Source of the DNA: Sipunculus nudus
Taxonomy: Eukaryota; Annelida; Sipuncula; Golfingiida; Sipunculidae
Assembly: GCA_026874595.1 (NCBI GenBank)
Contig: CM049307.1
Coordinates: forward strand, 45,691,678-45,755,677
DNA: 64,000 nt
Direction of reading: 5' to 3'
Position 1 is the stretch's first letter, and each line of letters opens with the position of its first letter. Positions 1 through 12,985 of the stretch are shown one piece after another. The notes beneath the pieces are model-generated. The model saw only the letters and a program-made list of their open reading frames with translations. It was not told the DNA's origin and searched no databases. The translations under genes were made by a program, and so were the position numbers.

Positions 1-2563
1 GAGGTCACTTTGCTCTTTCAGCTTGATTCAAAATAACAAACAGACACATTGATCACACAAAGAAAGGACACTTTCCTTCAAGCAAGAGACCAACAGCAGG
101 CGGCCATACTGCACTGATTAATCAGGTTTACTGTAAAGATCCTAGTGGGCGATTTCAGAAACAAACTCGTTTATGCAGCGACCATGATCAAAGTTAAGAT
201 GGGCTCACGGGGTGTGATGTTTACTCCTGCTACAAACACAAGATGTGGCATTTCATCATTGATTTCCCATATTTGAACTCCTCGGACTGTGCATTGCCTG
301 ATATTCCCACAATCCTCCTGTTTTTTTCTGAAGCGTCATGCTCCCCATAAGACCTATAGGTCAAGTAAGCATGTACTTGTGTTATATCTGTGCCAGAAAC
401 CTCGTCAGATGTCAGATGCGATTTTAAAGATTCCAATGAGAGTACACTTATAGCTCACATCATAACAACTTGTATGAATCATTCATTTACAACATCTCTT
501 TCTAGTATTATCATGCACTACAAATCTGACACATGAAAGAAACAGGACTGACAAAAAGAAATACACATCCTTCTACAAACATCTGAGAAAAAAATGTTTG
601 ACAAAAAATCAGATAAGTAAAAATTCAAAATAAACGCACCTAAAAATTAAAGGAAACTATTGATATTACTTAACTCTGAAATATTTTTCCAAGCTCTGAC
701 TGAATAATCTTTTGCTATGATCAAGAGTATAGCTTGGGACCCTAAAACTTATATTGACATAATGACATAAAAGTGAAATAAAAAAATAAATTTGCTCTAA
801 AGCTAGAGCTAGTCTGCATCTGGATCCAGATCAACACTTAAATTTAAATGTTTCTTTGAAAATGACTATCAAATTCATCCTGGGAAGTTTCATGAAGTTC
901 ATTATTGACTTTTCAAGTATTCCTGTCCACAGAGCAAAAAACCAACTAACATAAATTTACAAAACTGGTAAAAAATAACCCTTAATCCACACTGGTGAAA
1001 ATGACAAGTATATTCTAGGAATGCCAGGAAATGAGATGTGGGGAAAACAAACAAGGGAGGCTTTTATAAAAGTGCTTCCCTCAATTTCTATTAAGTGAAG
1101 AGCTGCCATTTTATGAATATCTGATGTCTATATTTGTCCTGTGTCACCCTACATAGCATGACAATAATCATCTACACCAAGCTGTGCTTCAAATAATGAC
1201 ATTTTCTTCTTTGTAACAATTAATTTACTACCAGTCTATAAATAAACTAGAATGAGACAAGTGCAGTTCAGGGACCGAGATTTTTACATTCTGATGCTGA
1301 GATTAAATAACACAGCACTCATAATAATAATAAATCACGGCTGTTACTATTATCAATACTTTTTATATGAATGATTCATGCTCTAATCTATGTGTGTCTG
1401 CGAATATTTTCCAGTGTGCATTCATCAAGTCGGTAAGCACCTGGTATGTTATGGAATGCAATTAATGTCAGGTATTGCCGTAGTGATAAATGACTCCACA
1501 ACACCCCCAACTGTGCACACAGCAGGGGCCAACAAAACACTTCTGTTCTGAAGAAGCACCAGTGCTTGTGTATCTATTAAGTACAAGTGTATTTAAAAAT
1601 GACAGTTGAAAAACACAACAGGAAATCACTCTTAGAGTACTGGCACAACACATGTAATGTTAAAGGCTCAATATGATTTTTAAGTGCTGGAATTAAGAAA
1701 AGAGTGCAATGTCATGTCCACTGTTATAACTAGGGAGGTCATGTTTTCTCCCTAGTCTACTTATTTGTTTTGTTTTTGTTTGATTGCAGAATATCACCAA
1801 AACTACAAAACAGATTTCTATGAAACAATGTGGATGAGTACAGAGCATATTTAATTTTGGTGCCTATCTGAATAAAAGGGCAGTTCCAGCTTGAATGTTT
1901 TGCCCTTGCTAGAATCTAAATTACTCAAGTAAACTAACTCCTGCTGCCACCTGCCAGTTGATTTTAACACTGAGTGGAGGGTGATCTGCCAGGGAAGAAC
2001 ACACTAAAGGGACATATTCGGATACCTGATGTGTATTTATTAGAGATAATCCCTTGAACCTTTTATAATATTATCTCAGAAAACACCAATAGCACTGCAA
2101 ACAACCTGTTTGTTTTGATTATATCCACATGTTTATAACATGTGGGGGACTGCAAAAATAATACATGGTGACCTTTCAACTATTACCTTGGGTCATATGG
2201 TTTTTCAGGCAAGCCTCACACTATCTTAGTTATCACAGCCAATCAAATGAATGTGAATAATAGTGAGCCTAACAATGCACAAGCAGGCTTTACACAGGAT
2301 GTATTTGTTTATGATTAAATACTGTTATTTTGGGCCCTGGTAGAGCTAACATACATATGACCAAGTAATATGAACTCATTTCTTTAACATTCACATTTAT
2401 CCAGCACACAGGTAAAGAACATCCTACAGCTGAAAAAAAGACACAAGAAGCATCATGTTGCCCTGCCTGTTGCCTAGCAATTGCCTCCATTATTCAAACC
2501 TAACTGCATCCCTCCAGGTGTGGCTGGGCTCAGGTTTAAGCATCAGGTAACAAGTCTCCTTAC
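1..2563 (-). other. Intron (partial), mostly unique AT-rich DNA
   Basis: No exon can be supported here. An open frame of 68 codons at 230-436 (minus) contains coding-like pieces such as SDEVSGTDITQVHAYLTY but lacks convincing splice sites in the needed phase 0. No transposon ends or long tandem repeats were seen. Confidence 0.5.
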
Positions 2564-2631
2564 CTGTCCTGGAAACGGAAGCTGAGGATGAGGTTGCTGT
2601 GGTGATATACCGCTGTCCCAGGAGTCTGATT
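2564..2631 (-). CDS. CASKIN: CASKIN-like exon: Ser/Pro linker
   Basis: A 68-nt exon with a strong acceptor (long T tract, then TTTTTTTACAG) and a donor CAG|GTAAGG. With the G from the 17.2-kb exon it reads ESDSWDSGISPQQPHPQLPF and PGQ, leaving in phase 0. SDSWDSGISP is a serine/acid-rich motif such as kinases target and is flanked by a Gln/Pro/His stretch. The next exon is not in the window with confidence; in the family two SAM domains follow. Splice sites and phase are the main support; the sequence is too short and simple for homology by eye. Confidence 0.82.
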
Positions 2632-2937
2632 CTGTAAAAAAAAATAAAATAATGAAATATACTAATACGAGAGGCAAGATGTACACAGACTGACAGATAA
2701 AGTAAGGAGTGTGTGAGGTTATTAAATAAGATGTCAATGAATTTCTTATGCATGTGCATGGTAATTCTGAATGTTATCTGAATTAAATCTAATTTTGTAT
2801 TAAAAGGAAATACGGTGACAAAGGACCATCTTAATTCTAGACTTTGGCAGAATCTGGGGTTTTGCCTGTAACAGATAGGAGTCCATTTCAGTAAGATAGC
2901 AAACTACCATTAACTGGACTACCACAATGTCTGTAGT

Positions 2938-3090
2938 ACACAGGTATCTGTAATAGAGAGAGGTGCCTGTAATAGAGAGGAACCTGTGTACATAATAAAT
3001 AGGTGCCTGTATTAGAGAGGTACCTGTATTAGACAGGTGTCTGTAATAGAAATGTGTCTGTAACAGAGAGGTGCCTGTATAAGAAAAGAA
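2938..3090. repeat. Minisatellite, GTGCCTGTAATAGAGAG-like units
   Basis: About six imperfect units of roughly 20-25 bp (for example GGTGCCTGTAATAGAGAG, GGTACCTGTATTAGACAG). The reverse complement, CTCTATTACAGGCACC, is the unit of the array at 16.3-16.6 kb, so both belong to one dispersed family in opposite orientation. Confidence 0.75.
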
Positions 3091-5286
3091 TTATCATTTC
3101 CATATTATGTACATATATATTCATGTGGAATGTACATAGAGAAACAAAGGAGCACATCATTAATGTTACACAATTAAAAAATGTGTTAAAGAAATGTGTT
3201 ATAAGCAACTGACTGCCTGCTTTGAATGTCTCTGTCTATTACATGTATGGTATTTGTAATATGAGAAGCAAACACCATTAACTCCAGTCAGTAGGCTGAT
3301 AAGTAAGTAGATGGCTGGATCATGTGACTGTCTTGTGAAGATCTTGGAGGATCATGGGATTTCCATTGGTGCATCTTGAGGGTAATGTGATTGTCATATG
3401 AGAAACAATGTGTATCATGTGACAGTAATGAAAGCCCTTGAACATATGTATGAATACCTGAGAAAATTATGTTTTTAATGAAATATTATTGTTTATCAAA
3501 CCCTAATGTGTCAAACAGAGCAAAAATAATACTATAATATCCAGATATAAAGAGTGACACAGATAATCACTAAGTACTGCACACTGAGTGTAAGACCATA
3601 CAATTATTGTAAAAATAAATCCAATAATAAGTTAACACTAAAAGCAATGAACCTGAAACCCAGTTGGTTTGGTAATTTGCTGAATTCACTGCAGCATAAA
3701 AGAAATTATTGAAAGAGTGCTGTAACTGTGCAGTCCTGCAACTACTGGCTGTCTTCCTTGTAAGCATTCTGTCTCAGGCTGAAGGTACTAAAAAAAAACT
3801 CAAGCTGATGACGTCTCAGTATGGATGGCTGTCAGATTTGTATTCTATTTTCAGAAACTGACAATCCGTTTACCAGGCATACAATTTCAAAGCTAACATC
3901 ATAAGAAAAAGATCTTTTGAAGAGGTTTCTACCTTGCAGACTGACTTCCATTACAAAGGTAAAATAAACAAGGGAAAAACAATAAAAAAATCTCTTAAAA
4001 ATACTGCAGTTATGCTATGAATACACAGAGAAAATAAAAACAGACCTGAATAAAATTAAATTATATGAATATTCAACTGAAAACAAAAACCACTGACAAT
4101 TCAATGTATCCTTCACTGTGTCAACTAACACAGATATAATAGGAAAATACCTTTCCATTTCCACGGGCACTTGCCAATCTTGCTTTACCTTTGACCTTTA
4201 ACCTTGGAATCTTTTTTTTTTAAACTGGATGTGTTTTAAGATGGAAGCAAATATGGAGAGTATATTTCAGTCTCCACTTTTCCAGCTTGCTTTACCTTTC
4301 ATCCCTTTTACTATGATGGACACCTATAGATGGTGATACTCTGTGTTCTCCAGTTAATATTTACCTTAATGAATCTGGAGATAAAAACCATAGTATCCCG
4401 ACTTTGTCTGGGGATACAATAATTTGAGGATAAACTATCAGAAATCACAGAGAATTAACTTCAATTTGTTTCTTACACTATCAGCTTACCATATTTCTAA
4501 GCAAGAACCAGGCTCAGTATAACTTGTGAAAGCACTTGCCCAGTAGGACAAGTAACAACTGCCTTACATGAATTTTTACTTGTCCAACAATAATCAGTGA
4601 TCACAACCACAAACACAAAAAGTGTGTTCCACATATTATTTTGCAACAATAAACATGTTTTTTGTCAATAATATTTCTCATTAGCATTTGCACAGATAAA
4701 CATACAAGTAATTTAAGATAAATTTATTACAACTTTGATTCAGACCTTGGTTCAAAATTAAGGTTTATATTTGACTGACTTGGACATTCAGACAAGTAGG
4801 AGCCCACTTTAAGTTGTCCTACCACCATTTATTGAAACTAATACTTGCTCTGGGCAAGCAGTTAACCATTAATGTCGAGCCCTGATAAACACAACATAAC
4901 AACCTAACTTCAATAATATATGAAGAAAATGCTGTCTGAGCCATCACATTGCTAATATACATATTAGTTATTGAGTTGATCTAGTTCGCTTGTACCAGGC
5001 ACCTGGGTGAACAATTATAGCATGTTATGACTGATATGCCTTAGATAATGCTGAGGCAAACATCAGCATGTCTATATACCAGAAATAGATGGTAAAATAA
5101 ACAACTTCCCCAGCTACTCAAACAGCAAATAGCTCCATCATCAACACTTTATACATTGTATATCACCATTCCATGCTCCCCCTCTATTCAAGAGGGATAT
5201 ACCTCTGAGATTAAGTTAACATGTTCAGTGTTCCCTTATCCAATGTGCCTCTGTAGTGTGTATGTTTTTTTTTTTTGTTTTTTTTT

Positions 5287-5301
5287 GGGGGGGGGGGGGG
5301 G
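5287..5301. repeat. G homopolymer after a T tract
   Basis: A run of 15 G directly after a long T-rich run. Similar G/C runs occur at 6605-6617, 7990-8002, 9697-9710, 26804-26818 and 36089-36100. Confidence 0.85.
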
Positions 5302-7138
5302 AGGGGGTGAGTACTAGGAGACATCACACTTAAGCCACTATGTAAAGCTTTAAACCCATGCAAGTGTTTATGCACAGATGTATGTAAAACTGCTTCAACA
5401 TCCATGTGTGCATATATTAGGACATTAGGTCTGAAACGATCCATTATCTCCCAATATGTATGACAATACTTCACTCTCAATATGATATATTATATGTTAG
5501 GTATAATGGAGTAGCAGATAATTTGGTAATAGATCTACTGTCCACTAATGAGGGCCATCTGGCAGCTCAAGCCTGCTGGTGGTACAAACAGTGCCTGCTC
5601 CAGCACTCACTGGTCATGTTATATAGCATTTAACCTGTTTATAAAAGTCCGCTGCATTCTGTGAAATCACCCCTTTTACACATTAATTTTTTTCAAAAGA
5701 AGGAGTTAAGGAATTCCTGGATTATCTGTAAGCAGATGGATTGCCTCTTTGTTGGAAAAGCCTGTTTATAAACAAGGGACCCATGGGTCACAGCGCTCAG
5801 CTGATCATGATTGGACTATAAATGTATCACCATTGTTACACTATATTGAGTAGAAAAAGCTTATGAATATCATGGTCATGTTGGGCTTTTATAAAGGAAT
5901 ATAATGTAATATGTGAGAAAATGATATATGAAATAATGTGACTGATGGATTAATATGGAGTAAAATATAGTGGTTTATTTTTTATTTATTTGGAAGGGGT
6001 TGAAAAAAAACAATTTATTTGAGCAAATATGAATGCAATGACAGTATACTAAGCAGTGGTATAATGATGATAAGGCTATTTGTTGAATGATCTATAGTGT
6101 ATGGAAAACTGCGAGATTTCAATTTGACAGATACAAGGTTATGATTAACTATGCTGATGAGGGGATTTATGAATTTGTGACTGTATGACATGATATCTTG
6201 ACAAGATCGGTCTTGACAAGGTACATTATTTTGATGACCCTCACAAATACATATTACACAATATTGACATAATTTCTGGCATGTACATAGGTACCTATGG
6301 ACAAATGGTCAACAGTACTGAACCACCAAGAAGGTTAAAATATGATGAAATGTAGATAAAGTTTGAGAGGAAGAGGTAATTTGGGCAATGGTGGGTTTAT
6401 TTGATTGAAGAAAATGTTGCAAATAATATTTGAGATCTGACCATGCCTTTCCATTGGTTACATTTTTGATAAGCTGTTGACAGTTCAACAGTTTACACAT
6501 TTGTCTGATGAGATCCAATTTATTTGGTAAACCTTTTTCATCAATTTTATGATATGTATACAGTTGCCATAACGTCCCCACTCCACAGGTGCAATGACTT
6601 GATGGGGGGGGGGGGGGTGTTGTGTTGTGTTATGATCAGAGTTACAACGCCTCTGTCTCTCTGTAGATATTTTCTTAAATTATTAAATTTTATGCTATAG
6701 CCATAGAACTATTGTTCACAGTGCCAAGGAGCAAAGCCTCAGTGGGATGAAGAAGGGGATGGTGAGAGTTACAACACCCTTGCATATACATACAGGATAT
6801 GAAATTTAATTCAACAGTGCTTATAAAAAAAAAATTATTCATGAACATTAAATATTTAAAAAAGGCAGAAAGATGGAGAAACAAAGCAAACCATTTTTTT
6901 CCCCATTCTACTGAGCCAATAAAAAATTAACAATATTTGCATTTATTCCTTTTTATCATTACATAATTTTTATCCAGGTTTACGAATGTTACTATAAATT
7001 TACAGTATAACATACATGTGATTGTGAAAATATCAGTTGATGCACATTTCTAAATTGCTTCAACATTTATAGCTAATGTATCTAGTTTATAGTACCTGTC
7101 AACAGGATGGGATGGAGGGAGGAAGGGAGGCCATTAGG

Positions 7139-7140
<2 letters not shown>

Positions 7141-7174
<34 letters not shown>

Positions 7175-7195
7175 TGGAGAGAGAAAGAGAAAAAG

Positions 7196-7259
<64 letters not shown>

Positions 7260-7277
7260 CTGGACTGCCAGAGAGAA

Positions 7278-7308
<31 letters not shown>

Positions 7309-7312
7309 GAGG
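7141..7312. repeat. GA microsatellite
   Basis: An imperfect (GA)n tract of about 170 bp, broken by GAAAG and a short unique insert. It creates long Arg/Glu or Ser/Leu open frames on both strands that are not genes. Confidence 0.95.
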
Positions 7313-7408
7313 CTCTCTGGTAATTACTGCCTCACAGACACTCACAGTGGCATAGGTCAGACCTGAAGGTGTTATGTAACTGCCCAGTACACTGCATTTA
7401 TACTGACC

Positions 7409-8257
7409 TGATGTAAACAATGAAGACTTGGTACCTGGAAACTTGAATAAAATCTACAGTTTTTGATCAATTAGTTTCAAATTTCAGATTTTAACAGATG
7501 AAATGCTAATGTGTACATGCTGTGAAAATTAAATCCACAGCACTAACAGGAAAAATTTAAATATTTATATTTTTTTAAATGGTATCAGGAAAAAAGAAAA
7601 GTATTCTCAACTATGAAACTAATACATGTGTTAAAATTAATCCAAGGATCAAAACACCCAATATATTATACCAGGAGCAAACTCAAGTTGGGAATGTTTA
7701 ATTTTATGAACTGAAATAATGGATCAGCAATATAAATTTTGATTTTAGCCAGCATCATGTAACAACTGATACAACCATGAGTTATAAGTCAAACAAATTA
7801 AAATCTTTAATGAGCACTCTGATGAACATCCACACTTTCATTGAAATACATCACTTTGTGGACACAATTAAATGTGCACTTTAATCATTGTAACCCTGGT
7901 GGTTCAATACAAAATCTAAAATGTAGCATAGCCAAAAATAAAATAAAATACAGAAAATTATAACATTCATCTGGTTTATGCACCAGCTGGGGGGGGGGGG
8001 GGTGCAGGGCAGAGGGGAAGCCTGCTAGTAGTGGCCAAGCTTAGCCAAGGCAAGCTGCCTGGGGTGGGTTACATAATGCAAGTGAAGACTGTATTACTAG
8101 GTGGGCCAGATGTAAACATCACTTGATATGGTGTATGAAAACTTGAATAAAAGCTACTCTTTTCAAACAATTCCTTTGAAATTTCAGGTTTTAAAAGATT
8201 AAATCCTTATGTATATATGCTGTGAAAATTAAATCAACAGTGCTTACAGGGAAAAAA
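7409..8257 (+). repeat. Pair of ~150-bp direct repeats
   Basis: 7409-7557 and 8104-8257 match along their length (GATGTAAACA, GAAACTTGAATAAAA-CTAC, GTGAAAATTAAATC-ACAG) with many substitutions. They are about 695 bp apart. They are either two copies of a dispersed element or an old local duplication. Confidence 0.6.
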
Positions 8258-8259
8258 CG

Positions 8260-8842
8260 TGCCATTGCCAAAGTTGGACAAAATTTAAGGTATTGATTTT
8301 TTATTTATGCTAATAACTTGAAAAATTTGCAAAATTCAGATCTAATTTTGGGTAAACAATTGAATCTTGATTAAATTAAGTTATATTCCTGAAAAAAAGT
8401 CTCCAGCATCAGCAATTCTCATGTTAAGTGAGCAAATATATTTCCTGATTTTTAAGAAACTGCATTATATTTGGGCCCATAACTTCAAAATAATACCCAA
8501 TACTAACCTAATTTTTGGTATGTGCACAGAAAATGTATGGAAAAATATGAATACTAAAAATGATCAAAAACAGATCAGTGGTTTTGATATTAGGCAGCTT
8601 TGAAGTGTAACAATGGCTTTTTTATGGAAAACGGAGGTTTTTCCTTAATATCTCGAAGGAACAAAGTCCTAATGACCCAATTTTCGGTATGGTAGGAGAT
8701 TTTGGGGACATCTATTGGTATGCAGAATTTTGGATTCGTAGGTCCAACGGTTTTAAAATGTGCTCTGTTAACGGCCGGACGGACAAAGGACAAAGGACCA
8801 CGACTATAGCTCAGATGACTTATAGTCAGCTGAGCTAAAAAA
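8260..8842 (+). mobile_element. Degenerate non-autonomous element with terminal hairpin
   Basis: Three degenerate stretches share an ATAACTT/ATCTCGAA ... ACC-AATTTT-GGTATG pattern, spaced by about 150-180 bp. The end (8808-8836) is a near-perfect hairpin with arms AGCTCAG and CTGAGCT, preceded by a CGGACGGAC-rich tract. This layout (core repeats, GC-rich tail, hairpin) resembles the element at 17649-19366. The left end is uncertain. Confidence 0.4.
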
Positions 8843-9547
8843 GGCCTGTGAGTCATTTTTCATGGCTGGTGTACTACAAAAACTTGTTGAATTACAATTT
8901 ATATTTAAAATCTGCCAATCAGTATGATTTAAACCAGGTATTTCTTCAATCTCAGAGTGTGAGGAGCCAACACATTAGGAACAACCCCATCAGAGATTGA
9001 GTTACATTTGAATATTTTACATATGAAATATATATTACATTTGAAATATCTGTGGTCTGTCCATATGGTGCCATCATGTGACCCAAAGTTAACACTGGTG
9101 TATAGCCCTTATTAATTTGTTTTGTCAATGTAAATGTAGGAAATGGAGCTAAGCTGTTTCATATATAATTAAATCTTAACTAATTGTTAAATTTATTTTT
9201 CACTATGACTTGATAAATTTAACTTCATTTTGTGGACTATTATTTTTTTTATCTTAAATTATGCCAATGCCAGGGTGTCAATATAGGGGTGGGTGGGGGT
9301 GAGGAGTATACATTTTTTGGAAGGGGGGGGGATTGTCAATGTAATCATCCCCACTATCCAGAGAATATATTTATATATATTACAAATGAAATATATGAAT
9401 AAACAGAATTATAGACTTTGGTTTCATTTATGAGTTAACTATGGAATATTTTATATCTCAAAATAGTTTAGAATTAACATATACCTATTTTTTTTTAATC
9501 TTATACTTACTTGAAAAATATTTGAAATGTGTCACAAAGACAATAAC

Positions 9548-9550
<3 letters not shown>

Positions 9551-9597
<47 letters not shown>
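9551..9597. repeat. AT microsatellite
   Basis: Uninterrupted (TA)n of about 47 bp followed by AT-rich imperfect repeats to about 9629. Confidence 0.95.
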
Positions 9598-9603
<6 letters not shown>

Positions 9604-10893
9604 TATATATATAAATATATACATATATGTTTTGTCCCAACTCTGATTACCTTCCCATGCCTGTCATCCCCCATCCCCTCCCACGTGTGAGTCAACCCCC
9701 CCCCCCCCCCCACCCCACTCAACAATGCAACTCTATGATAACTAAAACATAGCGTACAAACTTGAAGTATTATATCTATATTCTAATTCTGTTTATTTAT
9801 ATTTAAGTTCTGTATTATGAAATATTATGATTATGTACTCATCATTATTAGAGGAAATAAGGAATCAAACAATCATTTGCAATACTTTTACAACTAGTGG
9901 TTCATAATCCAGTGTTAAAAGCCCTACATGTGTTGTGAAATTAATCTTTAGAAGTCATTATTTTTTAAAGATATAATTGATATTTTCCAAAATACTATCA
10001 TTAATCCTGATAACACCTTAATTGATAGATACAAAAATTAGTTAAAAATGAGGCATGATATAAACACTGTCTCTGTCTTATTTACATTCAAGAGGTTATT
10101 GGCACTTGTAACCAGTCTTATCTATTTCTCCTTTGATCTTAATTTGGGTTATTTATAAATCTCAAGGTTTCTATGTGTAGCTTCAGTAGCTGCCTATGTT
10201 ATCCATATGGTAGCATTTGATTCTAATTACCCATGGTCATTTACAGATAAATCTAAGTGATAGGGACCCTAGATTATACACACAGCCCTGTGTCCAGCTT
10301 ACTGCTGTGAATCACTGCCTCTGGTCACCAGACACTGTTTGTACCACCTGCAGGTCTGTGGTCAGCTTACAGGGAGTTCCAGATAAGGTCTATTTAGGAT
10401 TGTCCAGTGGTTTTACAATCAGATGCCAATTAACTAATTTCTTGCATCTCAATTTTATATTTCATGCTTTGGGCCGCTGACTCTTATTAAGTGCTAGGGG
10501 TTGCCAGACAAATGCAAGACTTTCTTAACCTATATCACCAACATAGTTGTGTTTATGATCCTGAATGGAGGCCTCAGCAAAAAGGGATAATTTGAACAGA
10601 TTACAACCATATGTAGCCCTTTTCTTACAAATCTATTAAACCTTGTGTAAATCTTAACACTAATCTTATCTTTAAAAACAGGTGTACTCAAGATCTCAAC
10701 AGAACACCTTTAAGCAGATGAGATAAGTTACCTCAGTCATAGATATGACAGAACAAGCTCAGCATTTTACAGATATTTCCTATTTTTCTTCTTTTATAAG
10801 TTAAGGTGAACACCTTGACCTTCAGTCTACATACCTCCTGAATAACAATGAAGACAGATACAAAATGAAAAAATTAATAAGTCCTTTCATATA

Positions 10894-11291
10894 CTGTGGT
10901 TGGCTTTATTTTCACAAGGCTGAAATTTCCCGATTTCTTCATTTTGGACGTTTCGCAAGGTTTTCATTTTCGAGATTAAATCTTATAGCAGTATAGCAGG
11001 ATCTGTATTGATTTAAAGTTTTAAAAAAATCCTACAATATCTAACTAATTTCAAGTTCAGTCATTAAATCAGGACTTGTATAACAGTCGATATGTATCAC
11101 AGTCTGTGTGTACGGCTAATGCATGGGTCAGTTTCGAAACCAGGCACAAATTAGGGTGCTGATGAGGTTGTTTTCAGAGGTCATTTAAGTTGTTGGGGCA
11201 TCTTATCCCCTGGGGGTTTCATTTTTGTGATTATTTCACATTTGCGAATATCATAAGATTAAAACCCTTGCAAATAAAAAGGCAACCACAG
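10894..11291. mobile_element. MITE, TA-flanked, family A copy 1
   Basis: The ends are inverted: CTGTGGTTGGCTTTATTTTC at left and, reverse complemented, CTGTGGTTGCCTTTTTATTT at right. TA lies on both sides (10892-10893, 11292-11293). The body of 398 bp has no ORF. The same ends occur at 16674-17104. A TA target suggests a Tc1/mariner-type helper, but I cannot assign the family. Confidence 0.85.
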
Positions 11292-12188
11292 TATATATTT
11301 TTACTTTAATATATACATGCATGATTCCTTTACCTAGGCCTGGTTCCTGAATCATCCTGGCAATTAGTTATTCCTTTCACAATACCAGTTAGACTCTGGA
11401 ATTGCAAGTACCACAATGGAACATGTATCTGGAGTTCTCCATGAATTAAAAAAAAACACACACACAACACACACAATCAATACCTGGCCCGAGTCTCAAT
11501 GCGACTCACTGGGAGCAAATCTGCTGTCATGTACAGGTGGTATTTTTTTGCTTTATTTATTAAAGGTCATTTGTTTTTATCACTAGATTTCCCATTAAAT
11601 GTTCTGGTAAAGGAAAACGTAACTCAAAAGTAGTCGTTCTATTTTCAGGACCCCTGTGATTATAGAACCGCTCAAGTGTTGAGACATTCAAAAGCCAACA
11701 AAATTACCCTGAGTGGAATGGGTAGAAGGTACCAGACTACATTGATGATACACAAATTAGGTAATATAAAAGAACCAATATATACATGTAGGCTTGGTCA
11801 GCTCCAGGTGAGTAAGGTGCTATATAAACAAACTGTCTTCAACATAAACATCTCCATTTTCCATTACGGAGGGAATGTCTGCTTTATCTGTAAAGTGCCG
11901 CCAGACAATAAATGATTAATTGGCAACAGCTGAAAAGAAGAACAGGCATTTCCCCTCAGACCAGCTCCTCTGATGGCCATGTTTGTGTACCTGTACTCTG
12001 TGTGACTTTAAATTAACAAGGATCAGGTTGTGTTATTTCTCTGTTTTCATAATCTTCATGGCCTCTGGTCTTCAAATGTGTTCATTTTTTTTTTCAATTA
12101 ACAGTAATACTGAAACAATTGTCTTTAACAAAGTGATTAAATGGAATTCATCAAAACTCTTTCTTCATTCCTGGATTTTGAACCATTG

Positions 12189-12331
12189 TACAGTGAAACC
12201 TTGAAATTATGACCACCAACAGGACCTTTAGAAGTCTGATATGAAGTGCTAAAATGAACTGGGACCGTAAAAAGTGGTCGTTATTTTAAGGTGGTCTCTA
12301 AACTGAGGTACTTGTTAGGTGAGGTTTTACC
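12189..12331. mobile_element. Small MITE, CAGTRAAAYCT family, copy 1
   Basis: The left end is TACAGTGAAACCTTG; the right end GTGAGGTTTTACC is roughly its inverse complement. Inside are GACCACC and GGTGGTC motifs that recur in the copies at 51273-51455 and 60458-60633. Confidence 0.6.
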
Positions 12332-12774
12332 AAATTATTTTTAATTTAAGCTGTCCGTCCTTCAAAAACAGCAAATACCTATCATATATTCAACACAAAA
12401 TGAACAATTTTCCTATCAGCTCAGATTAATTATTACTGAAGTCTAAGAAGCATATTTTTAGACATCTGTTGGTAGGGAACTTGGGCTCTCCCGGTTTGAA
12501 CCCAGCCAGTGGTTCAAAAGCAAAATGGTGTAACCTTACAAGAACCTAAGAAATTTGCTCTAAAGTCTCAATGACAGTTTTTGACTTCTGGATTATTCCT
12601 GGCCACATGCAGATAAAAAACTTGATATCAGCTGATTACCAAGTTATTTTTCACCATCTTACAATAGGCTATGCCAAAAACAAGACATGAACTTATCTTA
12701 CACCTCCCCTGATAGGATGGGGAGGCTAACAGAGGTTTATGAGTTTATTTCTATATTGACTCTTTATTCATATT

Positions 12775-12985
12775 TGGGCACAAAATTATTTTGGGAAGAC
12801 CTACTTAACTAAGGTGTCCCTTAGTGCAAAACCATACAATTTCAAAATTGATTTTATTAATTTTTTTTCTTCTGTCAATTCTCTTTGCACCAGATCCCTA
12901 ATACGGCTGATTTTCAAATGCTGAGATTTGAGCACAATATTAGTCTTAGGTCACAGATTTGCAGCTAATACTACTTTTTTACCTT
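12775..12985 (+). repeat. Dispersed repeat, copy 1 of 2
   Basis: Shares an order of motifs (GGAAGACCTA, TTGGCATTAGATC/ TTTGCACCAGATC, GGCTGATTTTCAAA, GCACAATATT-GTC) with 38355-38560 in the same orientation. No ends or coding content were recognised. Confidence 0.55.

Noticed and set aside
230-436. Open frame of 68 codons as a further linker exon
   Set aside because: Composition is plausible, but no acceptor and donor pair in the needed phase 0 was found and there is no SAM-like sequence.
7082-7420. Open frames rich in Arg/Glu and Ser/Leu on both strands
   Set aside because: Direct product of the GA microsatellite.
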